This document shows, piece by piece, positions 58,495 through 64,000 of a stretch of DNA of 64,000 bases (position 1 is its first letter; every line of letters starts with the position of its first letter). The DNA lies in NCBI GenBank assembly GCA_028095005.1, contig CM051462.1:126470752-126534751 (forward strand), read 5' to 3'. The position numbers and the translations under genes are program-made. The notes below the pieces were generated by a model, which was not told where the DNA came from, ran no database searches, and saw only the letters and a list, made by a program, of their open reading frames with translations. This DNA comes from Rhynchospora pubera (lineage: Eukaryota > Streptophyta > Magnoliopsida > Poales > Cyperaceae).

Positions 58495-61046
58495 ATGGAA
58501 TCCATGGAAACCCTGATGGCGTCTCTCGACTCCCATTCCTCCACCAGCTCCGCCGCGTCCGACGCGGCGCGCCTCGTCGAAGTCCAGTCATGGCTCTCCT
58601 CCCTTTTCGACCAAGTGAACCGCCAAGTCCCCGACCTAACCCTAACCCCTGCCTCCATCAAGCACTTGCATTCCCTCGCCTCGCTCTCTCAGTCCAGATC
58701 CCGTGCCGCCGCGATCGTGGCTCCTGACCTGCGTCAGAAGGCGGCAGAGTATCGAGCCGAGGCGGCTCGGATCAGGGAGATTCTTTCTTCGGCTGGGCTG
58801 GGACGTGAGCATCTCTCCCCCCCAGCCATGTCTTCAGCCCAGGCGGTGGCTGAAGTCGCCAATTTGGTCGGAATTAGAGATACTGAGACTAGTAGGTGAG
58901 AATTTTGGGGTTTCAGTTTCACTCCCTTTACTGTGGTTTATTATATTGGTTAGCTATCAGTAAAATTGATGCTTAAACAGTTAAACATCAAAATATGGTA
59001 CAATTACACAACCTATCCTGTGCAACAGTCTGTGTTGATAAGACAAGACATGAAAACAAGCAATTGAAGCTTAAATTCTCATGGAAGTTATGTATTTCAT
59101 TTCAAATTAATTTTCTGCCTGAATTAAAAACTGCCATATGTAAGATTAATATGTATGGATTTGTGATCCAGAGTGTTCAACTTCATAGTTTGAGGCATAA
59201 TTCGTTTACATAATTTTCTACTTGTTTAGCTTTGTTGTGGCTAATGCTGATCTGGTGCTGAGAAAGACCGAGGTAGCAGAGAAGAGAATAAATGTTCAAA
59301 GGGAATCTAAGATGCTTTTAGAATATACTAGAAAGGCCATTACCAAGCTTGCTGAACTTAAGAAGTATGCTTCTTTTCCTTACATTTCATATACGGTGTT
59401 GTTAAATATGCATCCTGTTCTTCATTTTTTAGAAATTTGGGAAGCAAAGGTATATAGATGTTTAATATAATATCTGTTGGGTAATGCATGCTTGACATTT
59501 GGAGTAGCCCTGTGCATCTCAAGAAAAATTTGTATCTCCATAAAGTTGCATTTGAACTGTAAGAATCAAAGGAGGTTATTGTTCAGGTTTGATAAACTGT
59601 GAAAAAAAAACAATTTTTATTATTTTATTTTATTTTATTTTATTTTGTAGGCTGCTATCTAAATTTGAAAATGAAGCAGCATTGCATGAAGAGCAAATGT
59701 ACCGATGGCAAAAGAATTTGGCAATGTTGGATGAGAAGGAGCGGCAGTACAATAGCCAACTTGGCAATTATAAGGTACTGTGTTTTTACCTTTCAGTACA
59801 TGTAGTATTACAACCTTGTACAAGTAGTATTTGCTTCTGCACTTCGTCAATTTTAGTCAAGGGAATATTTAACGTGTTCTGTTGATCCAAGGAGCTGTGT
59901 GGTTAGATTTTTGTTCATATAGTACCAACTTCTAGCTGTGAAACTGCTATATCAGTATCATTTGTAAGTCCATACGTTGGGTGTCTAGTTAATAGAAATT
60001 AGTTATTCAGAGGAGATTTTTTCAGGTTAATATTTACTGCCAGGCGCAAATAATATATGCACTTTGGAAACTTTGATTTTAACTTTTTATGTGATATTTG
60101 CAAAGGTCCAAATAATATCTACTATTTATTACTTACCTTTTCTTATCCTATACATTTGTTGCTATATGTTGTGTGTTACATCTATACCAATATCTGGTGC
60201 AGAATATGCTTCCTCAAACTATGTTCTAATTTCAATTACATTTTATCTTTGAGCAGGCACTTTTAAATCGAGCGGGCTATACTTCAGATATAAATCATGG
60301 TGTTTTAATGCAAATGGCGGAGGATAAGAAGGACTATGAGAAGAAAACTAAGCCTATTCTTGATACTCTCAGAAGCTACCAAGACTTGCCCCCGGTATGG
60401 AAGAATTACATATATTCCCTTTTTATGTATTGAAATTATGCTCAGCTTAGTTTCAGGGCAGAAATTCTTGTAGGTACTAACAATTACCATGGATTTCATG
60501 TTCAACGGGCACAAATTTTTTTACATTAAACCTTGTTTTTGCATAGAAGTAGAAGACACTCCAAACTGAGGTTATAATGGCCAACTGGCACTTGTTTATT
60601 ATTCTGGATGTTCTACAAAAAAAGGAAAAACTGTAACACCTTATAATGAATTTGCAAGTAGCTACCTCTGCTTTCAAATGTGCAACTCTTGTTTACCAAT
60701 ATCTCCAAAACAGAAAAAAGGCCCTTACCAGAAGGCTTTTATCAATATTCTTTACTAGGAAATTTGCTGCGTTCCCTTTGTGATGCATTAACCTGTTAGA
60801 ATACATTATACTTAAATGAAGGGAAAATAATAAGAAAGTACCAGTTTAAATGTGTACAATTTCTAAGCATGTTGGACAACAGGTTCTAACTTAATTATGG
60901 TTAATCTTATCTTATTTCATTTTGTTTTGAATCAGGATAAAACTCTTGCGGCATTAGCTATAGAGGATAAGAAGAGGCAGTATGCTGCAGCTGAGAAGTA
61001 CCTTGAGGATGTCTTGGGCCTGTGCCTTAATGCGCCTCCATTGTGA
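58495..61046 (+). CDS. AUG1: Augmin subunit 1 (HAUS1 homologue), 5 exons
   Basis: Subunit of the eight-protein augmin complex, which recruits gamma-tubulin to existing microtubules in spindle and phragmoplast. Exons 58495-58895, 59230-59364, 59651-59774, 60257-60394, 60936-61046; 909 nt, 302 residues, all phases fit, matching the roughly 300-residue plant protein. Recognisable stretches: LVEVQSWLSSLFDQVNRQVP, SIKHLHSLASLSQSRSRAAA, RQKAAEYRAEAARIREIL, KMLLEYTRKAITKLAELKKL, TLRSYQDLPPDKTLAALAIE and DKKRQYAAAEKYLEDVL. Long coiled-coil stretches as expected. The start is the first ATG in frame (AAATATGGA); the open frame continues upstream without ATG. The C-terminus GLCLNAPPL differs from the Arabidopsis tail. 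No defects. Confidence 0.96.
59621..59646 (+). repeat. (ATTTT)n microsatellite at an AUG1 3' splice site
   Basis: About five ATTTT units run directly into the TTTTGTAG acceptor of AUG1 exon 3, forming its polypyrimidine tract. Confidence 0.8.
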
Positions 61047-63856
61047 TATTTTATTATTTCTTCATTTTGTTTTTATAGTTTATTTTGTTCATATCAATCT
61101 AATGTTTGAGTGTTCTCATTTTAGTGCTCAGTGGATAGAGTGTAATCTCTTTTGACTTGTGAGAGTTTTCAGTCACCACACACCAATTTCTATATTTAGT
61201 AATGGGAGTGGCATGGCTGCGCGGGTTAGGGGGTACGGGTATGGTTGGTACCAATCTGAACCTTGCTATCTAATACCATTTGCTTGTTGTATATGGGGTA
61301 ATGATTGATTTTTAAATCTGCCAACCACAGAATGGCATACTGAGTGGCAAACATGTCAACCTATTAAATGACAATGTAAAATATGCGGCTCGTACAATAT
61401 GCCAGCCTATATAAATTGAATTCCTAACTTCAAGGTGGTGTGTAAGTGTAACGTATTCAGTTCAACAAATATGCGGAAGTGGATACATGAGATAAACTGG
61501 TGTAGTCATAATTTTCACCTCAGTATTGTGCTGTGACAACTACCATAGTCAATTTGCACAACTTATGCAATGAGAAAGAAAGGCTTCTCGAACAACCAAC
61601 GAGAAAGGAAGCATACTATTAATTTCAGAATATAGAGCAAGTTTCAACCATATCATCTAGTTCAGACACACAGCACAGATGAAAGTCCTCTCTATGTCAG
61701 TATGTCATCCTATCAGTGCGGTAGACTGAAAACCTCCGTACAATGCAAAATAAAAAAATGGCCATTGTTGTAAAATTAATTCACTGAAAATGTTTACACC
61801 AAAAAACAAAATCATCAAAAAAAAAAAAAAAATCCTCTGATCAGCTGAAGTATATGCTGCCTAGGAAAACCCATTATTATTATTATTATATCGAGAAATG
61901 CTATGGTGCATCGCGATGTATTAAGGTTTTTGTACATCGCGATCATATTTGTCGATAGTTCTACAAATTGCAAATGTAACTAAACAAATATAATATATAT
62001 ATTGAAATCTCATTACAAACCAAATTTTATATTTTTTAAAATTTTTTTACTATTTTTTTCGATTTTTTAAAAACCTGCCATTTTTGGAATTTCTTTATTA
62101 TTAATCAGTATCTAAAAAAGGAAAGTTTTATAAAATTCGAAAAAAAATAGTAAAAAAAATTCAAAAAATATAAAATTTGGTTTGTAATTAGATTTCAATA
62201 TGTAGATTGGATTAGTTAAATTAGATTTGTCAATTTATAAAACGGTTGACGGATAATGATCGCGATGTACAAAAGCCTTAATACATCGCGATGCACCATA
62301 GCATATCCCTTATTATATCTATAAAAGAAATGTCGACTATTATGGCCAAATGTAATTATATTTTAGATCAGCATTTAAGTACTTGCCTCCAACAATAAGC
62401 AGGATCCCCTAGGTAGCTTGTTCCTAGTGTTTAAATAATAATAATTATACGCAGGATCAGTATCGATTTTCCCCATACATACGTGTAATCCGATTATTGA
62501 ATTTCTGGGGATCTAACGGTCGAGAAGAGCATTGCCGACAGTGGCCACGTTAACAATAGATATCCCAAATCAGCTGTCCCTCTCAGGCTGGCACAAAGAA
62601 GCTCGTCTTGTGATCCCACCTTGATCCTTTTCCTTTCAATAGTAAATGTTATCCATTATCGCTTATTATAATTGAGTTCCTCTCCATCATCATACAAACC
62701 TGGATTTCTCCATTACCTACAAATACAAATACAAGGTGCCTATAAAACACGCAAATTAAGTTATTGCTTATAATTTGAACTGAGTTGAAGATTGTTTTTG
62801 AGAAACTTTTGCAACATTACAAAATTATTAAAACATAAGAGAATTTTGATTGGCAAAGTATATTTCATTTTATTATGCAGACAATTATGATTTTTTAGTT
62901 AATTAAAGGTCATATTCTTCATTTCTAATATCTGATTATAAAACTATCTTCTCTATATAAAAAGAACTGTCTCAACTGAGTTGGGACGTTTTCTTTATTG
63001 TCAACTATATGGTTCACATAAATTTTGAATTGTTTGATCAAGTATTAAATATGATAAGAACTAGTCTTTGGTCCATGCTAAGAACATCTTAAGTTGTAAC
63101 TTAAACATGACGATCCCTTCTAAATATTTAAATTTCATAATTTAATTTGAGAGGCTTGATTCTATATTATCTTAAAAAATAGAGAAAGAAAGTATTATAG
63201 AGAATCCTTTAATTTCAAGTATACAAAAATATTATTGAAGTTAATTAAACTAATAGCTCAGTTTTGATAGCTCGGAATTTTCAATCAAACAAATACCACA
63301 AAGAAACAGATGCAGGTCTGCATTTGTTCTGGGAATCGTATTACCGTTGCCTCCAGTTTTTCACAGGAATGGAGTGTTCATTACTGGAACTTTAAATTTC
63401 ACATCATGCCTTCCCCTTCTTTTGCGGGGCTGACCTTGTCTAATTCTTTCCTCTTCTTCTATATTGAATTGATCTGAGATTGAGATCGAAGGCGCGACTT
63501 GATTTGAGCTCATTTCTTCTCTCTTCTCATTGATTGGACTAGGAGAGGTGAGATTTAGACCTTGATCTTTTGTTTTATTTTGTTCTGAACACAGCCAATT
63601 TCTCACTTCAATTCACTGGGCCTAGACATTAAATTTCGCAATAAGCGATCTTTCATTGGTTCATGGATTATTTTTTGTACTTACGTACAACCATCTATCC
63701 AATTTGAGATCTTTTGTTAAGATATCAACTTTTCTGTGCACAATGGAACCTACTACTTAGTACTGGTGATTTGATGATTTGATCTGAACTTTCTCAGCAT
63801 GTTGCTTATATTTTTAACTTATGACCTGATCTCTTTCAGGCATTAAGTCGAACAGA
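61047..63856 (+). other. Intergenic region, AUG1 3' UTR and upstream region of the second villin
   Basis: The first about 150 bases are likely AUG1 3' UTR. A fold-back element occupies 61893-62309. From about 63390 to 63547 the plus strand is CT-rich (TTCCTCTTCTTCTATATTG, TTCTTCTCTCTTCTC) and ends GGAGAG|GTGAGA, a good donor; a 3' splice site (CTCTTTCAG) ends at 63839. This fits a non-coding first exon of the villin gene with an intron of about 290 bp before the coding exon. Confidence 0.5.
61893..62309. mobile_element. Mutator-like fold-back MITE, copy 3 (different tips)
   Basis: Ends GAGAAATGCTATGGTGCATC and GATGCACCATAGCATATCCC, flanked by the 10-bp duplication TTATTATATC (61883-61892 and 62310-62319). 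Tips hold CATCGCGATGTA palindromes. The core (AAATTTTATATTTTTTAAAA, ACTATTTTTTTCGATTTTTT) matches the elements at 38313 and 39211. Confidence 0.82.
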
Positions 63857-63912
63857 ATGTCTACATCCGCTGGAGAATTGGATCCTGCTTTTGAAGGAGC
63901 TGGAAAAGAGCC
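63857..63912 (+). CDS. VLN: Second villin gene, first coding exon (gene runs off the window)
   Basis: A CTCTTTCAG acceptor and an upstream in-frame TAA precede ATG at 63857, giving MSTSAGELDPAFEGAGKEP and ending CC|GTATCC. This is the villin start (compare MSVSLKDLDPAFQGAGQKA of the gene at 5567-14721); intron position, phase 2 and the GTATCCTTT donor are all the same as in that gene. The sequence differs enough to be another villin subgroup, perhaps VLN2/3, which cannot be settled from 19 residues. The remaining exons lie beyond 64000. Confidence 0.85.
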
Positions 63913-64000
63913 GTATCCTTTTAAAATTTCATTCTAAAGAAAAACTGTGAGCTTGTTACTTGACTATATGATCAATTTAAAGCAATTAGTAAGGATTATG

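Noticed and set aside
63361..63606. Minus-strand ORF rich in Glu and Arg
   Set aside because: It is the complement of the CT-rich stretch that fits the second villin's 5' untranslated exon; no splice or homology support.

Overview
This is a piece of a flowering-plant nuclear genome, most likely a eudicot. It is AT-rich, and its genes are intron-rich with GT-AG (and two GC-AG) introns. The protein families are plant ones: a VLN4/5-type villin, an augmin AUG1, an XTH6/7-type xyloglucan endotransglucosylase. All the transposon classes seen (CACTA, hAT, Mutator-like, Ty1/copia, Tat/Athila-type Ty3/gypsy) are common in plants.

Layout. 0.4-2.3 kb (+): 3' exons of an AIFM2/FSP1-like FAD oxidoreductase with a 1-nt frameshift. 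5.6-14.7 kb (-): a complete 22-exon villin gene; every exon was placed by splice signal and phase. 17.06-19.44 kb: a non-autonomous CACTA transposon (TSD TCT) packed with about 18 hairpin repeats and holding a probable captured gene fragment. 23.9-30.3 kb: a 6.4-kb non-autonomous Tat/Athila-type LTR element (TSD CCCCC) with 1.63-kb LTRs and one ORF of unknown function. 32.3-36.0 kb (-): a complete 4-exon XTH gene, with a 1.76-kb hAT element (TSD TGCATGGC) inserted 114 bp upstream of its ATG. 42-57 kb: a mosaic of short gene fragments: ABCC transporter start, CIA30/HCF173-type Rossmann protein, BSL/PP1-type phosphatase, possible POLLUX-like channel exon, CDPK-related kinase, xylulose kinase. 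This stretch was hit by a young Ty1/copia element (51.2-55.8 kb, TSD AGGTT, LTRs identical by eye). 58.5-61.0 kb (+): a complete 5-exon augmin AUG1 gene. 63.86 kb (+): the first coding exon of a second villin gene running off the window.

The intact host genes have cytoskeleton and wall roles: villins bind, bundle and sever F-actin, AUG1 is part of the microtubule-branching augmin complex, and XTH remodels wall xyloglucan. They are separate transcription units and nothing shows co-regulation.

Most of the rest is transposon-derived, including several fold-back MITE families. The most unusual signals are: (1) six pairs of a TTTCGGTCCGAAA dyad, always 20-21 bp apart, spread over the Tat-like element and kept even where its two LTRs have diverged; (2) mosaic identity between those LTRs; (3) hairpin arrays at both ends of the CACTA element; (4) the multi-gene fragment mosaic; (5) a 29-bp repeat in both introns flanking XTH exon 2; (6) two GC-AG introns and a possible 41-residue N-terminal extension in the villin gene. 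Family names come from remembered protein families; no database search was run.
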